Shown here one piece after another: positions 25,651-35,769 of a stretch of 64,000 nucleotides of DNA. Source of the DNA: Marinibacterium profundimaris (GTDB lineage: Bacteria > Pseudomonadota > Alphaproteobacteria > Rhodobacterales > Rhodobacteraceae); assembly GCF_002210095.1 (NCBI RefSeq), contig NZ_AQQR01000015.1, positions 1 through 64,000 on the forward strand, given 5' to 3'. The first letter of the stretch is position 1, and each line of letters begins with the position of its first letter. The notes under the pieces are model-generated. The model saw only the letters and a program-made list of their open reading frames with translations. It did no database searches and was not told the DNA's origin. The position numbers and the translations under genes are program-made.

Positions 25651-25866
25651 GGGTTTCTCTCCGGATTGGCGGGCGGTCACAGGGCTGCAAAGTCCATGCC
25701 AGAGTTCCCCGGCAATGTGTAGTCCGGGACGCTCACAGAGGAAAATATTCAGGGAAATCACGGCACAGCGGCGATTCGGGTTTGACGAAACGACCAGCCC
25801 CGCGCGAAGGTAAACAAGAGCCGCTCGCCGATCCTGAACAGAAAATAAACGACTGAAAGCGCCTTG

Positions 25867-27639
25867 ATGACGCCTTTGCTGACAGTGGAGAATCTCGAAA
25901 TCGGCTTCGGCCGGGAACAATCGGTTGTCCGCGATGTGTCGTTCGAGGTGCCCCGTGGCGAGACGCTTGCGCTGGTCGGCGAAAGCGGATCGGGAAAGAC
26001 GATCACCTGCCGGTCGGTGCTGCGCATCCTGCCGCGCTCGGCGCAGGTACGCTCGGGCCGGATCACCTTCAACGGCCGCGACGGCGTGGTCGAACTGTCG
26101 AAGCTCACGGAACGTCAGATGCGCCACGTGCGCGGCGACGCGATCTCGATGATCTTCCAGGAACCGATGCGCTCGCTCTCGCCGTTGCACCGGATCGGCA
26201 ACCAGGTGTCCGAAGTGCTCTGGATCCACCGCGGCGCGTCCGAGCGCGAGGCCAGGCGCGACGTCCTGCGCGAATTCGAACGCGTGGGTTTCGCGGATCC
26301 GGAACGGGTCTACCGGTCCTATCCCTTTGAACTGTCGGGCGGAATGCGCCAGCGGGCGATGATTGCCATGGCCATGGTCGCCAAGCCCGACCTGCTGATC
26401 GCGGACGAGCCGACCACCGCGCTGGACGTCACCACCCAGGCGCAGGTCCTGGGCCTGATCAAGACGCTGCAGAAGGACACCGGCATGTCGGTGATCCTCG
26501 TCACCCACGACCTGGGCGTGGTGGCCAACATGGCCGAACATGTGGTGGTCATGCACCGCGGCCGGGTCATGGAAAAGGGCGACGCGCGCCCGATCCTGTC
26601 CGATCCGACGCATCCCTACACGCAACAGCTCTTTGCCGCTGCGCCCGAAATCCCCACCGTCGACGAACCCGCGCCCGAGGTCGAAAGCAACGACCCGATC
26701 CTGACGATGCGCGACGTGAACAAGACCTATCGGCTGCGCGCCTCGGTGGCATGGAAACCGGACATGCTGGCCCGTGCGGTGCGCGGCGTCGACCTGGCGC
26801 TGGAACGCGGCAAGACGCTGGCCATCGTCGGCGAAAGCGGCTCGGGCAAGACCACGCTGGCCAAGATCGCTCTTGGCGCCGAAAAGCCCGACCCGGGCGG
26901 AGAGGTCCTGTTCCGGCCCTCTGCCGGCGGCGAGCCGGTCGTGGTGAACCAGATGACGCGCGAGGAGCGCACGGAATTCCAGAAGAACGCGCAGATGGTG
27001 TTCCAGGATCCCTATTCCTCGCTCAGCCCCCGGATGCGGGTGCAGGACGCGCTGACCGAACCGCTCGAGATCCACGGCATCGGCTCGGGCTCGGAACGCC
27101 GCGACAAGGCGGCGGCGCTGATCGAACAGGTCGGGCTGAAATCCGACATGCTGAAGCGTTTTCCCCATGCCTTTTCGGGCGGGCAGCGGCAGCGCCTGTC
27201 GATCGCCCGCGCGCTGATGCTGGATCCGGTGCTGCTGGTCTGCGACGAACCGACCTCTGCGCTGGACGTCAGCGTGCAGGAACAGATCCTGTCGTTGCTT
27301 GAAGAGATCCGCGACCGGCATAAGTTGTCGTACCTCTTCATATCGCACGACCTGGCCGTGGTCGCGCGGATCGCCGACGAGGTCGCGGTGATGCGCGCCG
27401 GGATCGTCGTCGAACAGGCTCCGGCCGAAACGCTGTTCTTCGATCCCCGGCATCCCTACACCAAGGCGCTGATCGCCGCGCAGCCCGAGCCGGATGTCAA
27501 TCGCCCCATCGACCTCGCCACCGTGGCCCGCGGCGCAGGTGCGCCGTCGGACTGGCCCGAAGCCTTCCGCTTCGGCGAGGATGATTTCCCCGCGCTCACC
27601 ACGATGAGCCCCGGACACAAGGTACGCCAACATGTCTGA
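25867..27639 (+). CDS. Peptide-type ABC transporter, fused double ATP-binding protein
   Basis: A 590-residue protein with two complete ABC domains, like YejF or a DppD-DppF fusion. Domain 1 has Walker [10 protein letters not shown] near residue 37, signature [15 protein letters not shown] near 154 and Walker [15 protein letters not shown]. Domain 2 has Walker [10 protein letters not shown] near 321, signature [15 protein letters not shown] near 435 and [14 protein letters not shown]. Both ATP sites look intact. It energises the two permeases at 29.7-31.9 kb. The ATG at 25867 is preceded by an in-frame TTG at 25864. Neither has a strong ribosome site. It is unusual in standing first in the operon; its end overlaps the SBP start by 8 bp. 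Confidence 0.92.
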   Translation: MTPLLTVENLEIGFGREQSVVRDVSFEVPRGETLALVGESGSGKTITCRSVLRILPRSAQVRSGRITFNGRDGVVELSKLTERQMRHVRGDAISMIFQEPMRSLSPLHRIGNQVSEVLWIHRGASEREARRDVLREFERVGFADPERVYRSYPFELSGGMRQRAMIAMAMVAKPDLLIADEPTTALDVTTQAQVLGLIKTLQKDTGMSVILVTHDLGVVANMAEHVVVMHRGRVMEKGDARPILSDPTHPYTQQLFAAAPEIPTVDEPAPEVESNDPILTMRDVNKTYRLRASVAWKPDMLARAVRGVDLALERGKTLAIVGESGSGKTTLAKIALGAEKPDPGGEVLFRPSAGGEPVVVNQMTREERTEFQKNAQMVFQDPYSSLSPRMRVQDALTEPLEIHGIGSGSERRDKAAALIEQVGLKSDMLKRFPHAFSGGQRQRLSIARALMLDPVLLVCDEPTSALDVSVQEQILSLLEEIRDRHKLSYLFISHDLAVVARIADEVAVMRAGIVVEQAPAETLFFDPRHPYTKALIAAQPEPDVNRPIDLATVARGAGAPSDWPEAFRFGEDDFPALTTMSPGHKVRQHV

Positions 27640-29545
27640 TCTGCTTTCCTTCCGCCGCCTGCGCGCCGCAACCGCGCTGCTGCTGATGACGGCGCTGCCC
27701 GCCTGGGCCCTGGACCCGCAGGAGCCCCCCTATTTCGCCGACAAGGTCGCCGCCGGGGAATTGCCCCCGGTGGCCGAACGCCTGCCCGAGACGCCTCTGG
27801 TCGTCGATCTCGAGGCCAAGGGCCGCGTCACCGGCACCCCCGGCGGCACGCTGCGCACCATGGTGTCGCGCTCCAAGGACGTGCGCCAGATGGTGGTCTA
27901 CGGCTATGCCCGCCTCGTCGGCTACGACGAGAATTACGAGCTGCAGCCAGACATCCTTCTCAGCGTCGACAACGAGGACGACCGCGTCTACACGCTGAAC
28001 CTGCGCCCGGGGATGAAATGGTCCGATGGCCATCCCTTCACCTCGGACGATTTCGCCTACTGGTGGAACGATGTCGCCAACAACGAAGAGCTCAGCCCCG
28101 CCGGTCCGCCCGATTTCCTGCGCGTGAACGGCAAGTTCCCAACCGTGACCTTCCCCGACGAATACACCGTCGTCTACGCCTGGGAAGACCCCAACCCCGC
28201 CTTCCTGGCCACGCTGGCCATGGCCGTGCCGCCCTTCATCTACCGGCCCAAGCATTACGTCAGCCAGTTCCACGCCAACTACGTCTCTCCCGAGGACCTG
28301 GAACAGGTAGTGGACGAAAACCGCCTGCGCAGCTGGGCCGCGCTGCACAACAAGGTCGACAACATGCACCGCTTCGACAACCCCGAGCTGCCGACGCTGC
28401 AGCCCTGGGTGAACATGTCGGACGGCAAGCAGACGCGCCACATGTTCCAGCGCAACCCCTATTACCACCGCATCGACAGCACCGGGCAGCAGCTGCCCTA
28501 TATCGACGACGTCGAGATGACGATCGTGGCCGGCGGACTTGTCGCCGCCAAGACCAATGCCGGCGAAAGCGACCTGCAGGGCCGCGGGCTCGATTTCCGC
28601 GACATCTCGATCCTGCGCAAGGGCGAGGCCGACGGCAGCAATTACACCACCTATCTCTGGGGCAACGGCTATGCCTCGCAGATCGCGATCTACCCCAACC
28701 TGAACTACAACGATCCGGTCTGGCGCGAGGTGCTGCGGGACGTGAACGTGCGTCGTGCGCTGAGCATGGCGATCAACCGCGATGCCATCAACCAGGCGCT
28801 GTACTTCAAGCTGGCCAAGCCCGGCTCCATGACCGTGCTGCCGCAAAGCCCTTTCTTTCTCCAGGAAAACCGCGACGCCTGGGCCGCCCATGACGTCGAG
28901 GCCGCCAATGCCCTGCTGGACGAGGCCGGCCTGACCGAACGCCAGGGCAACGGCATCCGCCTGCTGCCCGACGGCCGCCCGATGGAGATCGTGATCGAGA
29001 CCGCCGGAGAACGGCAGGAGGTCGAGAACGCGCTGCAGATCATCATCGACAACTGGCGCGATGTGGGCGTGGATCTGATCATGCGTCCGCTGGACCGCGA
29101 CATCCTCTACAACCGCGTCTTCGCCGGAACCACCATGGCCGCGGTCTGGTACGGGTGGGACAACGGGATCCCGCAGGCCTATACCTCGCCCTCCTACCTC
29201 TGCCCGCGCCGGCAGGAATTCTTTGCCTGGCCGAAATGGGGCCAGTATTACCAGACCAACGGCGGCTCGGGCGAGCCGCCCGACATGGAACCGGCCATCC
29301 GCCTGCTTGAGCTGTGCAACGACTGGCAGACCGCCACCACGAAGGAAGAGCGCACCGCCGCCTGGACCGAGGCGCTGAAGATCCACGCCGAGAACCTCTT
29401 CGGCATCGGCATCCTCGCCGAGGCACCCCAGCCCATCGTCGTCAACAACCGCCTGCGCAACGTGCCGGAACAGGCGATCTGGGCCTGGGAGCCGGGGGCC
29501 CATTTCGGCATCCACCGCCCGGAGGAGTTCTTCTTCGCGGACTGA
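27632..29545 (+). CDS. Peptide/oligosaccharide-type ABC substrate-binding protein (SBP family 5)
   Basis: A 637-residue periplasmic binding protein of the DppA/OppA family (SBP_bac_5). It has a signal peptide to about residue 23 (LPAWA cut before LDP). Core features are YELQPDILLSV, TLNLRPGMKWSDGHPFTSDD near residue 115 and DVNVRRALSMAINRDAINQA near 375. The length is above the usual 500-550 and resembles the microcin C/YejA or oligosaccharide subgroup, so the ligand may be a large peptide or glycan fragment. The start overlaps the end of the ATPase gene by 8 bp in a different frame; coupling is likely. Confidence 0.93.
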   Translation: MSDLLSFRRLRAATALLLMTALPAWALDPQEPPYFADKVAAGELPPVAERLPETPLVVDLEAKGRVTGTPGGTLRTMVSRSKDVRQMVVYGYARLVGYDENYELQPDILLSVDNEDDRVYTLNLRPGMKWSDGHPFTSDDFAYWWNDVANNEELSPAGPPDFLRVNGKFPTVTFPDEYTVVYAWEDPNPAFLATLAMAVPPFIYRPKHYVSQFHANYVSPEDLEQVVDENRLRSWAALHNKVDNMHRFDNPELPTLQPWVNMSDGKQTRHMFQRNPYYHRIDSTGQQLPYIDDVEMTIVAGGLVAAKTNAGESDLQGRGLDFRDISILRKGEADGSNYTTYLWGNGYASQIAIYPNLNYNDPVWREVLRDVNVRRALSMAINRDAINQALYFKLAKPGSMTVLPQSPFFLQENRDAWAAHDVEAANALLDEAGLTERQGNGIRLLPDGRPMEIVIETAGERQEVENALQIIIDNWRDVGVDLIMRPLDRDILYNRVFAGTTMAAVWYGWDNGIPQAYTSPSYLCPRRQEFFAWPKWGQYYQTNGGSGEPPDMEPAIRLLELCNDWQTATTKEERTAAWTEALKIHAENLFGIGILAEAPQPIVVNNRLRNVPEQAIWAWEPGAHFGIHRPEEFFFAD

Positions 29546-29695
29546 CGCGATCTGCGCCCCCGCCGCTTTGGCCGGGGCGCGCCGCGTGACACCGCATGAA
29601 ACCGGGCGCCCCCGCCCGCCCGCCACGATCAGCCCGCCCCGCCACCGGGGCCAGCCGCCAAGACCCGACAGGCCGCCGAAAGACAAGACCGCATC

Positions 29696-30724
29696 ATGAG
29701 CACGCTCCGCTACGCCCTCTACCGGATGATGACCATGGTGCTCACGCTCCTGGTGGTCTCGGTCCTGGTCTTCGCGATCATCAACCTGCCGCCGGGCGAT
29801 TACCTGTCCAACCAGATCAACGAACTGCGGGCCACCGGGCAAAGCGCCGGCGTCGCCAAGGCCGAATTCCTGCGCCGCGAATATTCGCTCGATCAGCCGC
29901 TGTGGAAGCAATACATGATCTGGGTCGGCTTCCTGCCCGGGCCCAACGGCTTCTCGGGCCTGCTGCAGGGCGACTGGGGCTGGTCATTCGAATTCGAACG
30001 CCCCGTGGCCGATATCGTGGGCGACAGCCTCTGGCTGACCGTGGTGGTGAACCTGGCCGCCGTGCTTTTCATCTATGCCGTGGCCCTGCCGCTGGGCATG
30101 CTGGCCGCCGCGAAATCCCGCAGCTGGATCGACTATACCGCGGCACTGGTGGCCTACCTGGGCCTGGCCACGCCGAACTTCCTGCTGGCGCTGATCCTGT
30201 TCTATTACGGGCACAAGTATTTCAACCTGCCGATCGGCGGGCTGATGGATCCGATCTTCGAAGGCCAGCCGCTGACCTGGGACAAGCTGCAGTCGATCCT
30301 GGTGCACCTGATCGTGCCGACCTTCGTGATCGGCACATCCGGCGCCTCGGCCATGACCCAGCGGCTGCGCGCCAACATGCTGGACGAGCTGGGCAAGCCT
30401 TATGTGGAAACCGCCATCGCCAAGGGCCTGAGCGAGCGGCGGATGCTGGTGAAATACCCGCTGCGCGTCGCCTTCAACCCCTTCGTGGCCGATATCGGCA
30501 ACCTGCTGCCCTCGATGGTGTCCGGCTCGGTTCTGGTCTCGGTCGTGCTTGGCCTGCAGACCATCGGCCCCACCCTGCTGACCGCGCTGAAGACGCAGGA
30601 CCAGTTCCTGTCGGGCTTCATCCTGATGTTCGTGGCCCTTCTGACCCTGATCGGCACGATGATCTCGGATATCCTGCTGGTCATGCTTGATCCCCGCATC
30701 CGTTACGAAGGCCGCGAGTCATGA
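29696..30724 (+). CDS. ABC transporter permease (DppB type)
   Basis: A 342-residue inner-membrane permease with a first span at about 10-30 and a large periplasmic loop (about 30-105) that includes EYSLDQPLWKQY, the DppB/OppB signature. Further spans and the EAA loop (TAIAKGLSERRMLVKYPLRV near 240) follow. It ends in an ATGA overlap with the DppC-type gene, so the two subunits are made together. A gap of 150 bp separates it from the SBP, with no feature I can support. Confidence 0.93.
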   Translation: MSTLRYALYRMMTMVLTLLVVSVLVFAIINLPPGDYLSNQINELRATGQSAGVAKAEFLRREYSLDQPLWKQYMIWVGFLPGPNGFSGLLQGDWGWSFEFERPVADIVGDSLWLTVVVNLAAVLFIYAVALPLGMLAAAKSRSWIDYTAALVAYLGLATPNFLLALILFYYGHKYFNLPIGGLMDPIFEGQPLTWDKLQSILVHLIVPTFVIGTSGASAMTQRLRANMLDELGKPYVETAIAKGLSERRMLVKYPLRVAFNPFVADIGNLLPSMVSGSVLVSVVLGLQTIGPTLLTALKTQDQFLSGFILMFVALLTLIGTMISDILLVMLDPRIRYEGRES

Positions 30725-31872
30725 CCGACAGACCCGACCGTTTCGTCGATGACGCCCCCTTCGATCCGACCGCCTCGGCGCTGGATCTCGAACGCGCCGA
30801 CCTGGACGCGCCCGGCTGGGTGCTGGTCTGGCGCAAGTTCCGGACCCACAAGCTGGGGCTGATCTCGGGGCTGTTCATCGCCTTTTCCTACATCATGCTG
30901 CCCTTCTGGGGCTTTGTCGCACCCTACGGGCCGAACGAGCGGAACGAGGAATATCTCTATGCCTCGCCGCAGAAGATCCGCCTGTTCCACGAGGGCGAAT
31001 TCATCGGCCCCTTCATCTACCCGGTGACGGCCGAGGCCAACCTGACGACCTTCCAGTGGGAATTCGTCCCCGACACCGACAACCCCGCGCCGCTGCGCTG
31101 GTTCTGCGAGGGCACGCCCTACAAGCTGGCCGGCTTCATCCCCTCCGACACGCATCTGTTCTGCCCGGCCGAGGGCACGACGGTCTTCGTCTGGGGCTCG
31201 GACCGATTGGGGCGCGACGTGTTCTCGCGCATCCTTTACGGGGCGCAGCTTTCGCTGACCGTGGGGCTGATCGGCATCCTCGTGTCCTTCTCGCTGGGCA
31301 TCTTCTTCGGCTCCATCGCCGGCTATTTCGGCGGCGGCATCGACTGGGTCATCAACCGCGTGATCGAGATCCTGCGATCTCTGCCCGAACTGCCGCTCTG
31401 GCTTGCCCTGTCGGCCGCGGTGCCGTCGAACTGGGGGCCGGTGGCGGTGTTCTTCATCATCTCGATCATCCTCGGCATCCTCGACTGGCCCGGGCTGGCA
31501 CGGTCCGTGCGCGCCAAGTTCCTGTCCCTGCGCGAAGAGGAATACGTGCGCGCGGCCGAGATGATGGGCGCCAAGCCGGGCCGCGTGATCGGGCGGCACC
31601 TGTTGCCGAACTTCGCCTCGCACCTGATCGCCTCGGCCACCCTGTCGATCCCGGCGATGATCCTGGGCGAGACGGCGCTGTCGTTCCTCGGCCTCGGCCT
31701 GCGCGCCCCGGCGGTCAGCTGGGGGGTCATGCTGAACGACGCGCAGAACCTCGCCTCGATCGAGATCTATCCCTGGACGGCCCTGCCGATGGTGCCGATC
31801 ATCGTCGTGGTGCTGGCGTTCAACTTCCTGGGCGACGGGTTGCGCGACAGCCTGGATCCCTACCAGGACTAG
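30721..31872 (+). CDS. ABC transporter permease (DppC type)
   Basis: A 383-residue permease. It has the N-terminal OppC-type start (VLVWRKFRTHKLGLISGLFI), one span, and a long periplasmic insertion of about 130 residues before SDRLGRDVFSRILYGAQLSL. Five further spans carry the EAA loop (REEEYVRAAEMMGAKPGRVI near 275). The periplasmic insertion is larger than in standard DppC and matches the group paired with long SBPs, again hinting at a bulky ligand. It is the last gene of this importer; a structured repeat follows 20 bp beyond the stop. Confidence 0.92.
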   Translation: MTDRPDRFVDDAPFDPTASALDLERADLDAPGWVLVWRKFRTHKLGLISGLFIAFSYIMLPFWGFVAPYGPNERNEEYLYASPQKIRLFHEGEFIGPFIYPVTAEANLTTFQWEFVPDTDNPAPLRWFCEGTPYKLAGFIPSDTHLFCPAEGTTVFVWGSDRLGRDVFSRILYGAQLSLTVGLIGILVSFSLGIFFGSIAGYFGGGIDWVINRVIEILRSLPELPLWLALSAAVPSNWGPVAVFFIISIILGILDWPGLARSVRAKFLSLREEEYVRAAEMMGAKPGRVIGRHLLPNFASHLIASATLSIPAMILGETALSFLGLGLRAPAVSWGVMLNDAQNLASIEIYPWTALPMVPIIVVVLAFNFLGDGLRDSLDPYQD

Positions 31873-31891
31873 GCGTGGATAGCCGGCCGGG

Positions 31892-31956
31892 TTCGGGGGC
31901 GCTGCCCCCGTCCTCCTGCGGAGGCCTCCCCCCGAAGGTATTTGGGCCAAGAAGAA
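31892..31956 (+). repeat. Dispersed stem-loop repeat, copy 1
   Basis: Starts with the hairpin GGGGGCGCTGCCCCC (31895-31909), then a second hairpin CCTCC-TGC-GGAGG (31912-31924), and ends in GGTATTTGGGCCAAGAAGAA (31937-31956). An outer arm TTCGGGGG pairs with CCCCCGAA. The same element occurs inverted at 53867-53930. Both copies follow the 3' end of a plus-strand gene. I associate this type with Rhodobacterales genomes, from memory and unverified. Confidence 0.75.
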
Positions 31957-32175
31957 CAAAGGGCGTGGTGCCCGGGCGATCAGGTCCGCGCGTGAGAGAC
32001 GCGTCCGGATCGCAGGTCGCCGGATGTGCTGCCGATCCTGAAAGACCGGACGGACGGGCCGGGCGATGGGGCTGGAAAAGGTGCCGGCATGTCGGCGGGC
32101 TCAGCCTCGTCGGCCCGTTGCAATCCCGGGTGCCGTCCGCAATCCGGCGGCAGGCCGACCGGCGCGGTGCTTCGC

Positions 32176-32205
32176 AAAAAGTTAAGGCGCGGTAAATCCG
32201 CGCCT
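32176..32205 (-). terminator. Intrinsic terminator of the amino-acid SBP gene
   Basis: Stem AGGCGCGG (32185-32192) and CCGCGCCT (32198-32205) with a 5-nt loop. On the minus strand it is followed by TTAACTTTTTG, a good U-tract. It lies 62 bp beyond the stop at 32267, after the palindrome at 32234-32257. Confidence 0.75.
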
Positions 32206-32233
32206 GTAACCCCTTGATTTCATGTGGTCGGCA

Positions 32234-32257
32234 AGATGTCCCACGCGTGGGACATCT
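32234..32257. repeat. 24-bp perfect palindrome, copy 1 of the TGTCCCACGCGTGGGACA family
   Basis: A perfect palindrome whose 18-bp core TGTCCCACGCGTGGGACA is shared exactly with the 22-bp palindrome at 57115-57136. It lies 10 bp beyond the stop of the SBP gene and between convergent genes. Likely a bidirectional 3' end hairpin or a protein-binding site. Confidence 0.8.
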
Positions 32258-32266
32258 GCGCGGTCA

Positions 32267-33097
32267 TCAGGGCAGGATCGGGCCGAGGCGGAACAGCCAT
32301 TGCATCGCCTGGCCGGGTTCGACGCCGGGCAGGGTCTCGCGGAAGATGCCTTCCATCACGCCGGTGTTGTAAAGCCCCGAGAGCGCCCCATCGACAAGGA
32401 AGCGGAACTCGTCATCGCCGCGCGGCAGGGCGAGGCCCTGTTTCTCGATCGTCAGCAGCCGGTCCATGACCATGAAGTCCCGGTTGCCCGCGTTGAGGAA
32501 CAGCAGGATCGACTGGTCCGCGAAATAGGCCGCGATCTCGCCCGCCTGCATCGCCGCGAGCCCCTCCTCGTGGCTGTCGAAGGTGACTACCTCGGCCTCG
32601 GTCCCGGTCTGGGTCAGCGTGTTGCCCAGGGCCTCCTCTGTGGTGGTGCCGGACCGCACCCCGATCGAGGCCCCGTTGAGCGCGGAGAAGGTGGTCTCGG
32701 CCCCCACGGGCAGCATCACGGCGGTCCCGTCGACAAAGATCGGGATCGAGAAATCGACGAATTCGCGCCGGCTCATGGTGATGGTCGAGGCGCCGCAGAG
32801 CAGGTCGATCTCGCCGTCCGCGACCTTGGCGAAACGATTGGACGTGTCGACGGGGACGAAGGTCATCTCGATCTCTTCCAGATCAAGCGCGCGGCCCAGC
32901 GCCTGGGCCAGCTGGGCACAGACCTGCACCGTGTAACCGGCCGGCACGCCCTGATCGTCGACATAGGAGAGCGGCGCGGCATCCTGCCGGTAGCCCAGCC
33001 GGATTTCTCCCTCCGACCGGATCCGGTCGACGGTCTGGGCCGTGGCGGGCACGGCCATGGCGGCGGCAAGCAGCAGAGAAGCGAGGGGACGCAGCAT
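32267..33097 (-). CDS. Amino-acid-type ABC substrate-binding protein
   Basis: A 276-residue periplasmic protein of the SBP_bac_3 family (polar amino acids). It has a signal peptide to about residue 20 (ending ATAQ) and the family start VDRIRSEGEIRLGYRQDAAPL. The ligand-site stretches are FAKVADGEIDLLCGASTIT near residue 95 and SIGVRSGTTTEEAL near 150. AAGGA precedes the ATG at 33097. No permease or ATPase gene is next to it, so it either joins a transporter encoded elsewhere or acts as a sensor or orphan binding protein. It ends with a palindrome and an intrinsic terminator. Confidence 0.88.
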   Translation of the reverse strand: MLRPLASLLLAAAMAVPATAQTVDRIRSEGEIRLGYRQDAAPLSYVDDQGVPAGYTVQVCAQLAQALGRALDLEEIEMTFVPVDTSNRFAKVADGEIDLLCGASTITMSRREFVDFSIPIFVDGTAVMLPVGAETTFSALNGASIGVRSGTTTEEALGNTLTQTGTEAEVVTFDSHEEGLAAMQAGEIAAYFADQSILLFLNAGNRDFMVMDRLLTIEKQGLALPRGDDEFRFLVDGALSGLYNTGVMEGIFRETLPGVEPGQAMQWLFRLGPILP

Positions 33098-33384
33098 CTG
33101 AGAGATCCTTTCCGGGATGACGGGGCGGCGCGGAACCGGAACCGGCCCGCCCGTTTCCCAATGCATACTTGGCCGACCAAGGCCTGGCCACCCCCCGCCC
33201 CGGCGCGCCGGGAAAAATGATGCGCCAGGGGTGATCGGGGCGGTTTGGGGGGCAGAAGCCGGCGTGTCACCGGGTGGCGAATGGTAAGGATTGTCGGAAT
33301 TCGGCCAGCCGCGCGTGATCGAGAAACCAGCCGAGGTCGACCTGTCCGAGGAGATGCAGGGAGATTTCGCCGGGGCGGCCAGGA

Positions 33385-35769
33385 TCAGCGATCGTCGCCG
33401 TGCTCGTTGCGGTCTTCGTCCATCATCTCTTCCTCGATCGCGGTCTGCACCGCGCCTACCACCGCGTCGCGCTGTTTCGGGGTGAGATCCTCGGCATTCT
33501 CGTCGGCCAGCCGCACCGTCACCTCGCGATGCGCGAACCTGATCCCCTCGCGGGCAAACAGCGCCCGGATCTCCTCGTAGACCTTCTTGCGCACCAGCCA
33601 CTGGTCGCCCGGCTTGGTCATGAACTTCACCCGGATGATCATCGCGCTGTCCTGCATCTCGATCACGCCCTGACTTTTCAGCGGCTGGATGAAATTCTCG
33701 CCGATCACCGGATCCTCGAGCAGCTGCTGCCCCAGCTTCTTGATCAGCTTGCGCACTTTCTCGACATCCGTGTCGTAGGTCACCCGCAGCGGCAGCTTCA
33801 TGATCACCCAGTCGCGCGAGAAGTTGGTCAGCACCTGCACCTCGCCGAAGGGCACCGTCTGCAGCGCGCCCAGGTGGTGGCGCAGCTGGAACGACCGGAC
33901 CGAGATCTTCTCGACCGTGCCCTTCACGATACCGATGTCGATGTATTCGCCCTTGCGGAAGGCGTCGTCGATCAGGAAGAACGCGCCCGAGAAGATGTCG
34001 CGCACCAGCGTCTGGGCGCCGAAGCCGATGGCGATGCCCACCACGCCCGCGCCGGCAAAGAGCGGGCCCACGTTCACGCCCAGCTCCATCAGCGCGATCA
34101 GCCCGATCGTCACCACGACCACCGCCAGGATCGCGCCCCGGAACAGCGGCAGCAGGGTGGCCAGCCGGCTTGCCCCGGTGGCACCGCCCTCGTCGCCCAA
34201 CTCCGCCTCTTCGGCGGCGGGCTCTTCCTGGGCGATCATGTTGTCGATCCAGATCCGGAAAAGGTTGTAGACGATGTATCCCATGAAGAGGACGATCGCG
34301 ACATCAAGGAAATTGCCGATCAGGGTATCGTTGATCAGCTTGTTCTCGGGCAGCCAGATCAGCACCAGCGCATAGGACCCGGCGGCAAAGGCCAGGATCC
34401 CCGCCACCTGCCGGAACAGCGCCTCGTAGGTCATCGGGCGGTGCGATATTTCGGCCGGCTGACCGATTTCCGAAGCCTCGGCCTCGGCCATGTCCCGGTT
34501 CACCGCCTCGCGCCGGCGCACCCGGTCAAAGTACCGCTCCAGCGCGTAGTTCATCACCGCGTAGACCACGACCACCGTCAGGAACACCGCGTAGGCCCCC
34601 GCGATCAGGGGAAACCGTTCCTCCATGTCCAGCACGAGATCGTAGCTGTGGCGCAACCAGGCAAAGACGAAGAACAGCACCAGCGCAGGCGCCCAGACCA
34701 GAGAGATGGTCCGGGTGGCCCAGTTGACCTCCATCAGTGCGCGCCCGTGCAGGATGGCGCGGGTGATCGCCTTGCGATTGACCAGCACCATCGCCACGTT
34801 GGCCACCATCGCGATCAGCAGCATGACCAGCGAAAGCATCGCGTAGACATTGTAGTTCAGCCCGATTTCCTTGATCCAGGTGGCGAAATAGCCGGTCCAG
34901 ATCCCGTAGGCCGTGATCCCCCAGACCCAGAAATACAGCCGCTGCGCCTCGCGGTCGGTGAGCCGCGGGATGCGGTACTGCGGCAGGTAGGGGGACAGGA
35001 TCATGCGCCACAGGTCGCCCACCGTGCGGGTCAGGAAAAAGGCCAGAAGGATCGCGGCGGCGGTGATCTCGACCGAGAGATCGTTGGCATTGCCGATCAC
35101 CAGGAAGCCGGCCAGGACCACAAGCACCAGAACCAGGACGGTTCCCACCATCCCCACCAGGAACCGCATCACCAGGAAGGGCACCTTCTCGGAATAGCCG
35201 CGCGGTTTCTCGAGGATGCGCGATGTCACGAAGCGCCGCATCAGCCGCTTGCCGAAGACCTCGACCATCACCATGCGCCCGATCGCCAGCAGCACGAGCA
35301 TGTAGAACAGCACCTTGGCATAGGTGACGATCCGCCCGTCCGGGCTGGTGGCGCGCAGGATGTAGAGCACCTCGTTCACCGACACCGGCAGCGCGGCGAG
35401 ACGCTCCTCGAAGCGGTCCACGAAGGTCTCGACCGTATGGTAGGTCTGCATCAGGGTCGATATCTCGGCCTCGGCGATGGTATTCTGGCCGGTCGAGGCG
35501 CTGCTCGCGCCCAGCACGCTGCCATCGGGGTCGAGCACGACGACGCTGACACCGGCCTCGGCCGCCTGTCGCAACGCCGAGGCCAGGTTGTCGGAGCCGC
35601 TGTCGGCGTTGCTGCCGGACGTGCCCGTTCCGCCTCCTCCCAGCCCCGGCAGTGTCTGGGCCCGGCCCGGATCGGCCATCAGCAGAAGGCAGATCACCCC
35701 AAGGGCGAGCGCCGCGCAGAGCACCCGCGCCATGCGGGAAAGCTTGGGCAACATCAAACGACTGGTCAT
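33385..35769 (-). CDS. Large mechanosensitive channel of the MscS family
   Basis: A 794-residue inner-membrane protein. It has a signal-like hydrophobic start (residues 14-33, ending GRAQ), then a Gly/Ser-rich periplasmic segment. About ten or eleven membrane spans follow. The MscS core is LGVNVGPLFAGAGVVGIAIG (pore helix TM3, Gly/Ala-rich) followed by FGAQTLVRDIFSGAFFLID and the beta domain VEKISVRSFQLRHHLG. The tail is acidic (MMDEDRNEHGDD). It releases solutes at hypo-osmotic shock; the long N-terminus groups it with MscK/YbdG-like extended channels. The start at 35769 has a weak ribosome site; an in-frame GTG two codons upstream is an alternative. Confidence 0.88.
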   Translation of the reverse strand: MTSRLMLPKLSRMARVLCAALALGVICLLLMADPGRAQTLPGLGGGGTGTSGSNADSGSDNLASALRQAAEAGVSVVVLDPDGSVLGASSASTGQNTIAEAEISTLMQTYHTVETFVDRFEERLAALPVSVNEVLYILRATSPDGRIVTYAKVLFYMLVLLAIGRMVMVEVFGKRLMRRFVTSRILEKPRGYSEKVPFLVMRFLVGMVGTVLVLVLVVLAGFLVIGNANDLSVEITAAAILLAFFLTRTVGDLWRMILSPYLPQYRIPRLTDREAQRLYFWVWGITAYGIWTGYFATWIKEIGLNYNVYAMLSLVMLLIAMVANVAMVLVNRKAITRAILHGRALMEVNWATRTISLVWAPALVLFFVFAWLRHSYDLVLDMEERFPLIAGAYAVFLTVVVVYAVMNYALERYFDRVRRREAVNRDMAEAEASEIGQPAEISHRPMTYEALFRQVAGILAFAAGSYALVLIWLPENKLINDTLIGNFLDVAIVLFMGYIVYNLFRIWIDNMIAQEEPAAEEAELGDEGGATGASRLATLLPLFRGAILAVVVVTIGLIALMELGVNVGPLFAGAGVVGIAIGFGAQTLVRDIFSGAFFLIDDAFRKGEYIDIGIVKGTVEKISVRSFQLRHHLGALQTVPFGEVQVLTNFSRDWVIMKLPLRVTYDTDVEKVRKLIKKLGQQLLEDPVIGENFIQPLKSQGVIEMQDSAMIIRVKFMTKPGDQWLVRKKVYEEIRALFAREGIRFAHREVTVRLADENAEDLTPKQRDAVVGAVQTAIEEEMMDEDRNEHGDDR

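Noticed and set aside
25651-27633. Upstream extension of the small methyltransferase on the minus strand, antisense to the double ATPase
   Set aside because: The extension is the antisense of a complete ABC gene; the good ribosome site is at the short start.
32267-33601. Longer N-terminus for the amino-acid binding protein
   Set aside because: The signal peptide starts exactly at 33097 with an AAGGA site, and the upstream frame has no coding character.
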